A stretch of DNA of 64,000 nucleotides from Lactobacillus sp. HBUAS51381 (GTDB lineage Bacteria > Bacillota > Bacilli > Lactobacillales > Lactobacillaceae), in contig NZ_JAAVSC010000009.1 in the NCBI RefSeq assembly GCF_012641095.1, positions 1-64,000 on the forward strand, written 5' to 3'. Within the stretch, counting starts at the first letter, position 1. Every line of letters starts with the position of its first letter. The position numbers and the translations under genes were made by a program. Of this stretch, positions 1 through 8,841 are shown one piece after another. The notes beneath the pieces are model-generated. The model worked only from the letters and a program-made list of their open reading frames with translations, was not told the origin of the DNA and ran no database searches.

Positions 1-96
1 CCTCGCGATGGACACCTTTGCCTTCGGCTCGTGGTTCCGACTACTACGGCCCACAGCGGATTTTCACCGCCTAGTTAGCGCCCATGCCGGGCGCAC
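1..96 (-). mobile_element. Group II intron, 5' end (partial, runs off window)
   Basis: Read on the minus strand from base 96, the sequence starts GTGCGCCCGGCATGGGCGC. This fits the GUGYG 5' boundary of bacterial group II introns followed by their first stem (GCGCCC/GGGCGC). Next come a GGCGGTGAAAATCCGC segment and AAGGTGTCCATCGCGAGG, which match domain I as I remember it from bacterial retrointrons. The intron has the same orientation as rnjB and begins about eight bases after that gene's terminator hairpin. The reverse transcriptase/maturase and the 3' end lie outside the window. Insertion just after an intrinsic terminator is typical of class C introns, but I cannot fix the class from 96 bases. 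Confidence 0.72.
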
Positions 97-100
97 AACC

Positions 101-135
101 AAAACGGACCGACGCCTGAACAGGTCTCGGTCCGT
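101..135 (-). terminator. Intrinsic terminator of rnjB
   Basis: A perfect ACGGACCGA/TCGGTCCGT stem (arms 104-112 and 127-135) has a small inner CCTG/CAGG hairpin and is followed on the minus strand by TTTTGG. It lies 10 bases after the rnjB stop. The T-tract is cut short where the group II intron begins at base 96. Confidence 0.8.
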
Positions 136-145
136 CTCTATACGT

Positions 146-2020
146 TTAGTCTTTCTGATCGGTTACCGGTGCGGGTTTCTTGGCCCGTGGCCGCCGTTTG
201 CGGTTGTGCCGGGGTTTGTTCGTCGGCTGATCCGCTTTAGCAGTCGCCGGTTGTGTCCCCTTACCCTTAGTCGACTTTGCCTTGGATTTAGCCGTCGTCT
301 TCGCCTTTGGTGCGGCCTTAGGCTGCCCCTTTTCCTTGCTGCTGGAACGGCGGTGATGCTGGTTAACTTCCATAATCACGGGCAGAATAACCGGCCGTCT
401 GTGCGTCTGTTCAAACAGGTAATGGCTCAGATGTTCCCGAACATCTTGTTTCAGGTGACCCCAGTCGAATTCCTTGTTATCCAAGTTATTTTGGACCGCC
501 TTACGGATAATCTGGCCACTTTCCTGCATCAAATCTTTGTTGGCTTTAACGTAGACAAAGCCCCGCGACGTAATCTTGGGTTCGGCCACAATCTGTTTCT
601 TCTTACGGTCAATCGTTACCACGGCGATAAAGATCCCATCGTCGGCCAAGACCTTTCGATCGCGTAAGACGATGTTCCCGATATCACCGACACCGATCCC
701 ATCGATCATGGTATCACTGACATCGATGCCTTCGCCCAGTCCCATGGTGCCCTTGGCGTAGGTCAACACGTCGCCCTTGGCCAAAATGAAGATGTGGTCG
801 GCAGGCATGCCCAGTTCCATTGCGGCATTGGCATGGGCGTTTAACAAGCGATATTCCCCTTGAATTGGCACGAGATATTTCGGCTTCAACAGGTTCAACA
901 TGAGCTGTAGATCGCGCTTGTAGGCGTGACCTGAGGAGTTCATCTCGTCAGAAATGGCCTTGACCTCGCCACCGGCCCGGTAGACCATATCCCGCGTTTG
1001 AGCAACAGTCGTATCCATGGCGTGTGAGGGAGTCGTCGTAATGTAGACCAGATCGCCGGGTTGAATGTTCAGCGTCTTCTCTTGCTTGTTGGCCATCCGT
1101 TGAATGGACTTGATGGGTTCGCCCATCTTACCCGTCTGTAAAATAACCGTCTCGGCTGGCGTCAAACTATCCAGTTGTTCTGGCGTAACCAGCAGGTCAT
1201 CGTCAAAAGACAGTTTTCCCAGCTTCATCGCCGTGTTGACAATTTTTTCCAGGTCTTGTCCCGTCAGGCAAACCTTACGGCCCGTCTTCTGTGCAGCGTC
1301 AAAAACCTGTTGAATTCGTAAAATATTCGAGGCGACACAGGCCACAACGACCCGGCCATCACGATAGTTAAACGTCTCCTCGATGGATTCAGCAATCGCC
1401 TGTTCGGACGCGTTCATGTTCGGATTCTCGGCGTTGGCTGAATCACTCAGCAAGGCCAATACGCCGGCCTGACCAATGGCCCCCAACCGGGCATAGTCCG
1501 TTTGGTACCCAGGCTTGGCCGTTTGATCGAACTTAAAGTCCCCGGTATAAACGATCTGACCCTCATCCGTCTTTAAATCAATCCCCAGCGATTCGGGAAT
1601 TGAGTGGGTCGTTGAGAAGAAGGAAACGACCACGTCACCGAAGTCAATTTCCGTCTTTTCATCAACCACGTGAAAATCATCGTAATTCTTAACCTTAGGC
1701 TCGTCAGCGACGTTCAGCTTGGCCAACGCAATCGTCATTTCGGACCCGAATACTGGAACGTTGAATTCACTCAAGAAATAGGGCAAAGCGCCAATGGCAT
1801 CGGCATGGCCGTGGGTCAAGAAGACCGCCACAATCCGATCCTTATTCTCACGGAGGTAACTCCAATCTGGAATCACCACATCAATTCCCAACAGTTCATT
1901 TTCCGGGTACTTTAACCCACAATCTAAAATATAAATACTACCATTAACGTCAACCGCATACATGTTTTTTCCGTTCTCGCGGACACCACCGAACGGCACA
2001 ATCTTTATCTTCGCACTCAT
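146..2020 (-). CDS. rnjB: Ribonuclease J2
   Basis: Beta-CASP metallo-beta-lactamase ribonuclease of 624 aa, partner of RNase J1 in mRNA decay and RNA maturation. The metal motif at residues 70-75 is HGHADA, not the HGHEDH of the active paralogue encoded at 22.5 kb. Loss of the last His is characteristic of J2 proteins, which have weak exonuclease activity and act mainly in a complex with J1. The beta-CASP and C-terminal domains are complete to about residue 554. A roughly 70-residue tail rich in Lys, Ala, Thr and Arg follows; it is probably disordered and RNA-binding. The ATG start has a GAGGTG site at good spacing. The gene is monocistronic, with its own promoter and terminator. Confidence 0.93.
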   Translation of the reverse strand: MSAKIKIVPFGGVRENGKNMYAVDVNGSIYILDCGLKYPENELLGIDVVIPDWSYLRENKDRIVAVFLTHGHADAIGALPYFLSEFNVPVFGSEMTIALAKLNVADEPKVKNYDDFHVVDEKTEIDFGDVVVSFFSTTHSIPESLGIDLKTDEGQIVYTGDFKFDQTAKPGYQTDYARLGAIGQAGVLALLSDSANAENPNMNASEQAIAESIEETFNYRDGRVVVACVASNILRIQQVFDAAQKTGRKVCLTGQDLEKIVNTAMKLGKLSFDDDLLVTPEQLDSLTPAETVILQTGKMGEPIKSIQRMANKQEKTLNIQPGDLVYITTTPSHAMDTTVAQTRDMVYRAGGEVKAISDEMNSSGHAYKRDLQLMLNLLKPKYLVPIQGEYRLLNAHANAAMELGMPADHIFILAKGDVLTYAKGTMGLGEGIDVSDTMIDGIGVGDIGNIVLRDRKVLADDGIFIAVVTIDRKKKQIVAEPKITSRGFVYVKANKDLMQESGQIIRKAVQNNLDNKEFDWGHLKQDVREHLSHYLFEQTHRRPVILPVIMEVNQHHRRSSSKEKGQPKAAPKAKTTAKSKAKSTKGKGTQPATAKADQPTNKPRHNRKRRPRAKKPAPVTDQKD

Positions 2021-2130
2021 AAGTTCACCTCAAGTATCTTCACTAGTTTTAAGTTAATCACTGATCACAACCGACCAGTCTTTTCTTATAGGTATCGCTA
2101 CCTAGATTCGTCCATGATTAAACTTACACC

Positions 2131-2159
2131 AGTGTAGCATACTTTGGACAATTACTGAA
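2131..2159 (-). promoter_or_regulatory. Candidate rnjB promoter
   Basis: The minus strand has TACACT (-10, 2131-2136) preceded by TGC (extended -10). A weak TTCAGT -35 lies at 2154-2159 with a 17-base spacer. The leader to the rnjB ATG is about 105 nt. Confidence 0.45.
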
Positions 2160-2178
2160 CTATGAAGGTACGCCGCAT

Positions 2179-2214
2179 AAAAAAAGTCCATCTCCCCTAA
2201 AGGAAATGGACTCG
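2179..2214 (-). terminator. Intrinsic terminator of rpsO
   Basis: On the minus strand AGTCCAT and ATGGACT pair (arms 2206-2212 and 2185-2191), followed by a run of seven T. It lies 14 bases after the rpsO stop. Confidence 0.88.
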
Positions 2215-2227
2215 CAGGTGCGGCGAA

Positions 2228-2497
2228 TTAACGACGCAGGCCTAAGCTCTTGATTAATTCACGGTAACGTTGAACATCAGTCTTCCGTAAGTAAGCCAAC
2301 AGGTTACGACGGTGACCAATCTTCTTCATCAAACCACGTTGGGAATGGAAATCCTTACGGTGATTTTGCATGTGCACGTTGATTTCGTTGATATCAGCGG
2401 TCAAAACAGCAACTTGGACTTCAGTAGAACCCGTGTCGCCTTCGTGACGTGCGTATTGCTTGATGATTTCGTTCTTCTTTTCTGGACTAATAGCCAT
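2228..2497 (-). CDS. rpsO: 30S ribosomal protein S15
   Basis: Small-subunit protein of 89 aa that binds the central domain of 16S rRNA early in assembly. The sequence is typical throughout ([20 protein letters not shown] at the N-terminus, a GLRR end). An in-frame ATG seven codons upstream is open, but the AAGGGTGG site sits within those codons and places the true start at 2497, giving the family's usual length. It is transcribed alone, divergently from rpsT. Its leader folds into a branched structure, which suggests the autoregulation known for S15. Confidence 0.96.
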   Translation of the reverse strand: MAISPEKKNEIIKQYARHEGDTGSTEVQVAVLTADINEINVHMQNHRKDFHSQRGLMKKIGHRRNLLAYLRKTDVQRYRELIKSLGLRR

Positions 2498-2590
2498 GGT
2501 AAATGTACCACCCTTCATATAAGTGCCCTAAACTGAGTAAGCCGACGGTGGTGGTCGCACCAACTAAGTTAAGGGTTTGTGCTTTTGCAC
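2498..2590 (-). promoter_or_regulatory. Structured rpsO leader (possible S15 autoregulatory element)
   Basis: The minus-strand leader contains a GTGC-AAAA-GCAC hairpin (2579-2590). An outer stem CCCTTAACT/AGTTTAGGG (2567-2575 with 2526-2534, one mismatch) encloses a GGTG-CGAC-CACC hairpin. A branched leader just before the ribosome binding site resembles the S15-binding three-way junctions known upstream of rpsO in other Firmicutes. That S15 binds here is inference. Confidence 0.5.
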
Positions 2591-2598
2591 AGTTACCT

Positions 2599-2627
2599 AT
2601 CATACTGAACTCCCGGCAAAATAGCAA
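2599..2627 (-). promoter_or_regulatory. rpsO promoter
   Basis: Minus-strand TTGCTA (2622-2627), a 17-base spacer and TATGAT (2599-2604). The predicted transcript start is about 95 nt before the rpsO ATG. Confidence 0.7.
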
Positions 2628-2685
2628 GTTTTTCTTCACAATTACCTATCAAGTAAAAATGCTTTACATTTATCGCGTGAAAGTA

Positions 2686-2714
2686 TTGCATTCGGTCGGT
2701 GGGTTCTGTATAAT
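2686..2714 (+). promoter_or_regulatory. rpsT promoter
   Basis: TTGCAT (2686-2691), a 17-base spacer and a perfect TATAAT (2709-2714). The site lies 59 bases before the rpsT start. Confidence 0.8.
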
Positions 2715-2773
2715 TACATACGTTGAAATTAAGATTTCCGGTACAGGAATTCTCATTCGGAGGTGAAATTTTC

Positions 2774-3028
2774 ATGCCAATTATCAAATCAGCAATCGAA
2801 CGTGCCAAGACCAACGTTAAGGCCAACGAACGTAACTCAGCACAATTAAGCACGATGCGGACTGCCGTTAAGCGTTTTGAACAAGCTAAGACGGCCGGTG
2901 CCGACAATGCGGAAGAATTATACCGTTTAGCTAGTGCTGCTGTTGACCGTGCCGCTTCCAAGGGCTTGATCAAGAAGAACAAGGCTTCCCGTGACAAGTC
3001 ACGGATGGCTGCACGTTTAGCTAAGTAA
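2774..3028 (+). CDS. rpsT: 30S ribosomal protein S20
   Basis: Small-subunit protein of 84 aa that binds the 5' domain of 16S rRNA. The N-terminus [14 protein letters not shown] and the Lys/Ala-rich helical body are typical. The open frame extends 17 codons upstream, but GGAGGTG at 2759-2765 sets the start at 2774. The gene is monocistronic between a strong promoter and a strong terminator and converges on holA. Confidence 0.97.
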   Translation: MPIIKSAIERAKTNVKANERNSAQLSTMRTAVKRFEQAKTAGADNAEELYRLASAAVDRAASKGLIKKNKASRDKSRMAARLAK

Positions 3029-3062
3029 TCAATTAATCAATCAGATTAGATGATGCAATTCA

Positions 3063-3096
3063 GGGGGTCGACCAATCATGGTCGACCCCCTTTTTT
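3063..3096 (+). terminator. Intrinsic terminator of rpsT
   Basis: An 11-bp perfect stem (GGGGGTCGACC/GGTCGACCCCC) with a 6-base loop, followed by six T. It separates rpsT from the convergent holA operon. Confidence 0.93.
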
Positions 3097-3102
3097 GTGC
3101 AT

Positions 3103-4134
3103 TTAAGCGGTTTGACCACCGGCAAACTGCGTCATAAATAACGAAAACAACATTTCTGGTTCCATGGACGTGGACTTCATCTGCTTTTCCACCTGGAATA
3201 AACCTAAGTATGCCTGATTCAGATCGGTTAACCGAAAACGGCGTTGCGATTGCAGGGCCAACTTGATCCGGTACGGATGCACCTTCAGTAGGCTGGCCAG
3301 TTTTCCCTGACTATAGCCTTGCTTGGCCAAGACCTTGGTCTGGATTAGCAGGCGGAATTGGCCCTGCAAGATGGCATTAATCTTTAAGGGTTCTTCCTTA
3401 GCGAGTAACAGCTCACGATACAACGTGACGGCCTTAGCCGTGTCCTTGGCCAAAACCTGATTAACCAGGTCAAAGACGTTTTGGGTCAAGGTTTGCGCGA
3501 CCAGCCCCGTCACCGCATCCGGTTGAATGGTCTTTTGCGGATAGGCAAAGAGCTCCAGCTTCGGGAGTTCCGCCATCATCAAGGTTAGATCCGCATCGGT
3601 TCGTTGAATCAGCGCGTTCAGGGCGGCGGGGGCCATCGTATAACCCTCTTGCTTGAGCTGTGCCGTCACAAATTGCCGAACGTCGCTCTCGGAGAAGTGG
3701 CCAATGTCGATGGTCGTAGCCACCTTTTTCAGCTGCTTAGAGACCTTCTTACGGCCATCCAGCTTCTCATAGGGCGCGAAGAAGACCAGTACCGTACTCT
3801 CCATCGGCGCACCCAGATAGGTCTGCAGGCTTCCCACATCGTGCTCAACCTTCTGTTTCTTGGTTTCGCCCGTCAGAAATTGGGGATTGTCGATGCAGAC
3901 CACCCGTCGTTCTCCGAAGAACGGCGCCGCCATGGCATCGTCTAGCGCTACGGCTAAGGGCACCGTATCCATATCGTAGCTGGCATAGTTCATGGTCTGC
4001 TCCTCTGCCGGAACGGTGGCCTTAAACGCTGCCTTGAGCCGCCGTTGGAGGTAATCCGCCTGCCCCATAATCAGGTAGACCGGGTCAAGTTGTCCGCCCG
4101 TGGCTAAAGTTTTTAAAAGTTCGTTAATCGTCAC
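3103..4134 (-). CDS. holA: DNA polymerase III subunit delta
   Basis: Clamp-loader subunit that opens the sliding clamp, 343 aa as usual for Firmicutes HolA (YqeN). The N-terminal AAA+-like domain begins with the typical LDPVYLIMGQADYLQ. The central VRQFVTAQLKQEGY region and the C-terminal helical collar (near QGQFRLLIQTKVLAKQGYS) are present. The start is GTG, with AAGGGG overlapping the end of comEC; only 3 bases separate the two genes, so they are probably translationally coupled. It is the last gene of the comEA-comEB-comEC-holA unit. Confidence 0.93.
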   Translation of the reverse strand: MTINELLKTLATGGQLDPVYLIMGQADYLQRRLKAAFKATVPAEEQTMNYASYDMDTVPLAVALDDAMAAPFFGERRVVCIDNPQFLTGETKKQKVEHDVGSLQTYLGAPMESTVLVFFAPYEKLDGRKKVSKQLKKVATTIDIGHFSESDVRQFVTAQLKQEGYTMAPAALNALIQRTDADLTLMMAELPKLELFAYPQKTIQPDAVTGLVAQTLTQNVFDLVNQVLAKDTAKAVTLYRELLLAKEEPLKINAILQGQFRLLIQTKVLAKQGYSQGKLASLLKVHPYRIKLALQSQRRFRLTDLNQAYLGLFQVEKQMKSTSMEPEMLFSLFMTQFAGGQTA

Positions 4135-4137
4135 GCT

Positions 4138-6393
4138 TTATTCCCCTTTTAATTTAGTCTGCCAGCTACCGTGGTCCCCCACATACACGTAGCGAATCAT
4201 CCCACTGGTCTGTGTGCTGATTGCCGGCACCTTTGCGGCTTGAAGTGTCGCTAAGGTCTCTGCGTGCGGGTGACCATACCGGTTCTGCCGACCGGCCGAG
4301 ATTATCGCCCAGTGCGGCTGTAGCTGCTGAATGAAGGCCGGTGCGCTGGCCGTCTTACTCCCGTGATGTCCTAATTTTAACACGTCCGTTCGGAGCTGTG
4401 GGTGATCGGCCAAGATTTTCTGCTCGCCGGCCCGATCGAGATCCCCCATGAATAGGAAGTTCAGCCCACCAAAGTCCCCTTGCAGCGCCAACGAATTAGC
4501 ATTTTCCGCCGGCGCCGCCTCATAGGGGTGGCGCACCGTGAGTGGCACCGAACTGCCCACCTGGATGGGTTGCACCACCGTGGGCCAACGACTCTGCCGA
4601 ATTAACCGTTGCCACTGTGGCTCACGTTCCATCCCCGCCGGAACGAGAAGTCGTTTAACCCGCAATTCCTTGAGAAACGCCGGTAAGTCACCGATGTGAT
4701 CGGCATCGTGGTGGGTAAGATACAGGTCATCCACGTGGTCAATCCCCCGACTACGGAGATAATTAATGTTGGTATAGGTCGCGCCATAGCTCGGTGGCAC
4801 GGCGGGTACCCATTTGGGCTGGGGCAGGGCCAAGCGACCTCCAGTATCAATCAGTGAGACGCGACGATTAAACGGTGTCCGCAACAAGATGCTATCACCT
4901 TGTCCCACATCGAAGTAGGCGACCTCCCCGTGGAGCGGGGCATGTATCAGGCCGTAGACGAGTCCATAGCTGGCCAAGAGTCCCACCAGCCAACGTTTAC
5001 GCTGCGTTGGCGGCCGACGGAACATCCACCAACTAGCGGCGATCCATAGCCAACAAACCCACCACCAGGGCTTACCGAAGCTGACGTTACCAGGCAACTC
5101 GGCTAGCCTGGCCAAGAGCCCGTCCAGACCGCCCAGTAATTGCGCACTCCCCCGACTGAGCGCGGGTAGCCAAGGAAAACTAACCACCCCCATTAGCGTG
5201 AGTGGCAGCATGACCAGCGGAAACAACGGGACCAAGAGCACATTGGCCAAAATCGTCAACGTATGCCACTGAAAAATACCACTAAGCAGACTCGGCAGGC
5301 CCAGCAAGGTAAGCCCGATCTGACGCCACCAGCCCGATTCACCCGCTAGTAAAACCAGTCCCAGTGACAAACCGTAGCTCAATTGGCTTCCCAGCTCAAA
5401 GAGCAAGCCGGGATTCACGAGCAGACCGACCATCAGGGCCCCGGCCCAAGCATCCAGACCGGTAACCCTAAGCCGCAGCTTATGACCACCCAGTTGAAAG
5501 CCGCGCATGAGACACGCCCGAAGAACGCCGCTCCCACCACCGGCTAAGATCAAATAACCTGGCAATCCTAGGAGTAGCCCCCATTCCCAGTGCTCGCGTT
5601 GCACGCGTAAATGCACACACAGCCACTCCACTACGGTGAGTAGCAGGGCCACGTGCAACCCCGAGATGGAGAAGAGATGCAACAGGCCCAGCGTCTTCAT
5701 TCCCTGAAGTTCCTGGGCGGCTTCTACCGACCTACTCCCGGGTAACAGCCCCAGGGCGTACACGCGTAACGCGCCCGGTAGTCGTTCACAGTATCGAATG
5801 AGCCGAACCCGCCACCCGTGCCACCAATCACCAAACCAGGTCAGTGGCGTGGTTGACGCTACCGCTTGCCGATTGAGGTGGCTGACCTTGAGCGTCTTGG
5901 TAATTCCGCGATGGGCCCAGTAATCAGCCGCTTCAAATTGATTAAAGTTTGTCGCTGGCAAAATCCCCGTCTGTTGACCGGTGAGCTGCCAGACTTGTGG
6001 TCGTCGCAGTTGCCGCAAACGGTGTAATTCCGTGGCCGACTTAGCCCAGCCATGAACCAGCAGGGGCTCGCCAGTCACCTGGTTCTTCGCCACCAACGAA
6101 TAGCCGGCCCCGCGAAAGGTAAACGCATCGGGACGAAAGCGTAGGCTCAAGGTTACGGTCGTTGACTGAAATGGTGAAATCCGGCGGTGCACCACTTGCT
6201 GATGCCGCCACCCCAAATACCCACCGCCCGCCATCAATACCCCTAGCGTTATTAGCAAAGTTGCCCAATGCCGGAGTGCCACCACCCGACTGAGGGTCAG
6301 AAGCAGGAGTACCCCGCCGGCAACCGGATGACCACCTAGACTGACACTCAGAGCGGCCAGGGATAAGGCCACGAATAACCAACGATTTGTCAC
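4138..6393 (-). CDS. comEC: Competence DNA channel ComEC/Rec2
   Basis: Inner-membrane channel for single-stranded DNA uptake, 751 aa, full length. Hydrophobic segments and a DUF4131-type region occupy the N-terminus. The multi-spanning Competence domain follows (about 200-470, with LLHLFSISGLHVALLL). A metallo-beta-lactamase domain ends the protein, with YFDVGQGDSILL, THHDADHIGDL and LKLGHHGSKTA. The start is GTG and overlaps the comEB stop by one base (TAGTG). An intact comEC suggests the uptake machinery could work, though no competence regulator is in the window. Confidence 0.95.
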   Translation of the reverse strand: MTNRWLFVALSLAALSVSLGGHPVAGGVLLLLTLSRVVALRHWATLLITLGVLMAGGGYLGWRHQQVVHRRISPFQSTTVTLSLRFRPDAFTFRGAGYSLVAKNQVTGEPLLVHGWAKSATELHRLRQLRRPQVWQLTGQQTGILPATNFNQFEAADYWAHRGITKTLKVSHLNRQAVASTTPLTWFGDWWHGWRVRLIRYCERLPGALRVYALGLLPGSRSVEAAQELQGMKTLGLLHLFSISGLHVALLLTVVEWLCVHLRVQREHWEWGLLLGLPGYLILAGGGSGVLRACLMRGFQLGGHKLRLRVTGLDAWAGALMVGLLVNPGLLFELGSQLSYGLSLGLVLLAGESGWWRQIGLTLLGLPSLLSGIFQWHTLTILANVLLVPLFPLVMLPLTLMGVVSFPWLPALSRGSAQLLGGLDGLLARLAELPGNVSFGKPWWWVCWLWIAASWWMFRRPPTQRKRWLVGLLASYGLVYGLIHAPLHGEVAYFDVGQGDSILLRTPFNRRVSLIDTGGRLALPQPKWVPAVPPSYGATYTNINYLRSRGIDHVDDLYLTHHDADHIGDLPAFLKELRVKRLLVPAGMEREPQWQRLIRQSRWPTVVQPIQVGSSVPLTVRHPYEAAPAENANSLALQGDFGGLNFLFMGDLDRAGEQKILADHPQLRTDVLKLGHHGSKTASAPAFIQQLQPHWAIISAGRQNRYGHPHAETLATLQAAKVPAISTQTSGMIRYVYVGDHGSWQTKLKGE

Positions 6394-6872
6394 TAATCGT
6401 GCTTGGGTTGGTCAAAGGACAACTGCGTCAGCAACTGCGGATCGACCTGGACTTGATTCAACGTCACGTGTTTCAAGGCAATCAGCTTCTGGGCGTACGG
6501 GTCATTATGGTAATTTCGCATGTAAGTAATCTTACGGATTCCCGCCTGCAACAACATCTTCGTACACTGTAGACACGGGAAATCCGTCACGTAGATCTCC
6601 GCACCGTCTGTCGCCTCGCCAAACTTTGCGCACTGTAAAATAGCGTTCATTTCGGCATGAATTGTCCGCACGCAGTGACCATCCACGAGGTAACAGCCCT
6701 CGTCTAAACAGTGGTCATCCCCCGACACTGAACCGTTGTAACCGGCCGCAATGATCCGTTTATCCCGCACTAACGTCGCACCGACCGAGAGTCGATTACA
6801 GGTACTCCGGGTCGAAATCACCAACGCCTGAAGCATAAAATATTGATCCCAAGGAATTCGTTCTCGCTGCAT
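6393..6872 (-). CDS. comEB: ComE operon protein 2, dCMP deaminase family
   Basis: Zinc-dependent deoxycytidylate deaminase-type protein of 159 aa. The zinc site is complete: HAEMNAIL supplies His and the catalytic Glu, and PCLQCTKML supplies the Cys pair. The family converts dCMP to dUMP; in competence operons its role in DNA uptake is unclear. It lies between comEA and comEC, the standard order, with a one-base overlap with comEC and a 122-base gap after comEA. Confidence 0.92.
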   Translation of the reverse strand: MQRERIPWDQYFMLQALVISTRSTCNRLSVGATLVRDKRIIAAGYNGSVSGDDHCLDEGCYLVDGHCVRTIHAEMNAILQCAKFGEATDGAEIYVTDFPCLQCTKMLLQAGIRKITYMRNYHNDPYAQKLIALKHVTLNQVQVDPQLLTQLSFDQPKHD

Positions 6873-6994
6873 CGTAAAGTCCCCATTTCATCTTTTTTCG
6901 ATGCGGTCAGCCGACCACACCTTCACGCTAATAAGCTTACACCTACGTCATCGATTTAACGATACCCTTTTTCAAGTCGACAATCGCCCCCGCT

Positions 6995-7696
6995 CTAGGT
7001 CGTCAATTGATCCTGCAAATTAGCAACCGTCTTCTCGCCAAAGCCCGGCACCTGGGCCAAATCCTTCACCGTTTGAAAAGAGCCGTGGGCCGTCCGATAA
7101 TCGACAATCTTCTGGGCCTTCTTCTCGCCGACGCCCGTGAGTTGTTGGAGATCCGCTACCGTCGCCGTATTCAGGTTAACCACGGTCGTCTGATCACCAC
7201 TCTTCGCCGTGCCACTACTTGCTCCCGCCTTGCCCGTGGCAGTCGCTACCGAGCTACTGGCCGACGCCGCGGGGTGCTCCCCCTTTTGAGGAATGGTTAA
7301 TTGCTGTTGATCCGTCAACCGACTGGCCAAATTCACCTGTTGGCGATCCGCTTTAGCCGTCAATCCACCGGCCGCCTTAATCGCATCGGCAACGCGCATC
7401 TCCGCGGCAAACTGGTAGAGTCCCGGATGCGCCACCGCCCCCTGCACGTCCACAAAGACACGCGTATCGTGGTGACTGACCTGACTCGCCAAACTGGCCC
7501 CCGTGGTCGACGACTGACTGACCTGCCTCTGAGCGGTCGGTTGCGGCGGTACCGCCACGGGTAAGGTCGTCGGCGCCGGTCGACTCAGGATAAGGCCACC
7601 CCACACGACTAATCCGACCACCAGCAGGCCGCCCGCCCCCAATATCACTTGATATCGGCGGGACAATCCGCACCACCACGTCATCACCTGTTGCAT
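6995..7696 (-). CDS. comEA: Competence DNA receptor ComEA
   Basis: Membrane-anchored double-stranded DNA receptor for transformation, 233 aa with the chosen start. A transmembrane helix spans about residues 17-37. A Pro/Thr/Ser-rich linker leads to an SLBB-type domain (FVDVQGAVAHPGLYQF), then a second Ser/Ala/Thr linker, then the C-terminal double helix-hairpin-helix (VNLNTATVADLQQLTGVGEK and VPGFGEKTVANL). The frame is open 27 codons upstream, but AAAGGGGG at correct spacing favours the ATG at 7696. Confidence 0.92.
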   Translation of the reverse strand: MQQVMTWWCGLSRRYQVILGAGGLLVVGLVVWGGLILSRPAPTTLPVAVPPQPTAQRQVSQSSTTGASLASQVSHHDTRVFVDVQGAVAHPGLYQFAAEMRVADAIKAAGGLTAKADRQQVNLASRLTDQQQLTIPQKGEHPAASASSSVATATGKAGASSGTAKSGDQTTVVNLNTATVADLQQLTGVGEKKAQKIVDYRTAHGSFQTVKDLAQVPGFGEKTVANLQDQLTT

Positions 7697-7791
7697 GTTA
7701 TCTACCCCCTTTAAGCCTAACTCCGCAAACAATTGCCCAATAATTTTTGAAACGACAAAAAATTCCCCTTTTCTCAAAGAGGAATCTCGAT

Positions 7792-8838
7792 TTAATGTGT
7801 TTTTAGGTAGTGAACCGCGTCGTTAAAGGACTTGACCGGTACGACCTTCATATTCGGTGCGTACTTCTTTGCCGTGGCCTTCGCCAACTGATAATTGGTC
7901 TGATGGTGTTCCTCATATTTGAGTAAAAGCTTCGAGGGCTTGACGTACGGTGCAAAAAAGACCGTAGCACCGGCACGCTTGGCCGCGATAATCTTCTTAT
8001 CGATGCCCCCAATCTCGCCAACATCCCCATTGGCGTCAATGGTTCCCGTTCCGGCCACTTTCTTGCCGCGACGTAGATTCTGTCCCGTCACTTGCGTGTA
8101 GATCTGGAGGCTAAACATCAGCCCACCGGACGGACCGCCAATGTTGCCGGCGTCAACCGTAACCTTGGGCTGCGCCTTAACCTTGACGTTATCGGTCAGG
8201 GTAATCCCAATGCCCGCCTTCTTCGTCGGCAAGCGCATTAACTTCTGCGTTGCGGTGTGTGTCTTCCCGTTATGTCGGTAAGTGATGGTCGCTTTAGAGC
8301 CCACCTTTTGACGCTGAATGTACCGTTGGTAGCCGGTCATCGCGTTGAAATGGTGGCCATTGACCCGCGTCACCGTATCGCCAACCTTCAACTGGTGAGC
8401 AAACGGCGACTTGGCGTCCACACTCAGCACGTAGATACCGAGATACTGACGGCTCACAGACTTGTGGGCCGCCTTGTACGCCGTATAAATGGATTCATTA
8501 ATGGCACTCTGCATATAAAAATCCTGAACCTTGTCGTAGGTCGCATTACTCTGGCCACCCGTGACCTCATCAACACTTTCAATGCTGTAGTAGGAATTTA
8601 ACTTGGCATACAAATAGGTTGCCGGACGGGCCTGCGCCAGGGCCACCGAGGTAATCATATACTTACCGCTATTTTTATCTGGATGTCCCGGCATTTTCAC
8701 AAATGTTTTCAGATTATCGGCCTCGCCCGGTCCCTCAATGTACTTGGGCAACGGCAGAAAGAAAAAGGCCAGCACGGCCAAGGCCGCAATCGCTGTGCCA
8801 ATCACCTGCCACCACTGTTTGCGCGTTAGTTTCCACAT
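7792..8838 (-). CDS. ylbL: PDZ domain / Lon-type (S16) membrane protease, SepM/YlbL family
   Basis: Membrane-anchored serine protease of 348 aa. One N-terminal transmembrane helix spans about 12-29. A PDZ domain follows (around GDTVTRVNGHHF), then a Lon-type proteolytic domain with catalytic Ser in GGPSGGLMF and Lys in GGIDKKI. The streptococcal homologue SepM trims the competence peptide CSP; the substrate here is unknown. It starts 3 bases after the coaD stop and lies just upstream of comEA, so a link to surface peptides is possible but unproven. Confidence 0.92.
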   Translation of the reverse strand: MWKLTRKQWWQVIGTAIAALAVLAFFFLPLPKYIEGPGEADNLKTFVKMPGHPDKNSGKYMITSVALAQARPATYLYAKLNSYYSIESVDEVTGGQSNATYDKVQDFYMQSAINESIYTAYKAAHKSVSRQYLGIYVLSVDAKSPFAHQLKVGDTVTRVNGHHFNAMTGYQRYIQRQKVGSKATITYRHNGKTHTATQKLMRLPTKKAGIGITLTDNVKVKAQPKVTVDAGNIGGPSGGLMFSLQIYTQVTGQNLRRGKKVAGTGTIDANGDVGEIGGIDKKIIAAKRAGATVFFAPYVKPSKLLLKYEEHHQTNYQLAKATAKKYAPNMKVVPVKSFNDAVHYLKTH

Positions 8839-8841
8839 GGC

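Noticed and set aside
1-96. Lysine or cobalamin riboswitch, RNase P RNA or tmRNA
   Set aside because: Segments such as GTGAAAATCCGC and GCCGAAGG looked riboswitch-like, but the order does not match these RNAs. The GTGCGCCCGGCATGGG start fits a group II intron better.
8-667. Plus-strand open frame of 219 codons
   Set aside because: It is antisense to rnjB, its terminator and the group II intron end. It has no ribosome binding site, and the composition is that of a shadow frame.
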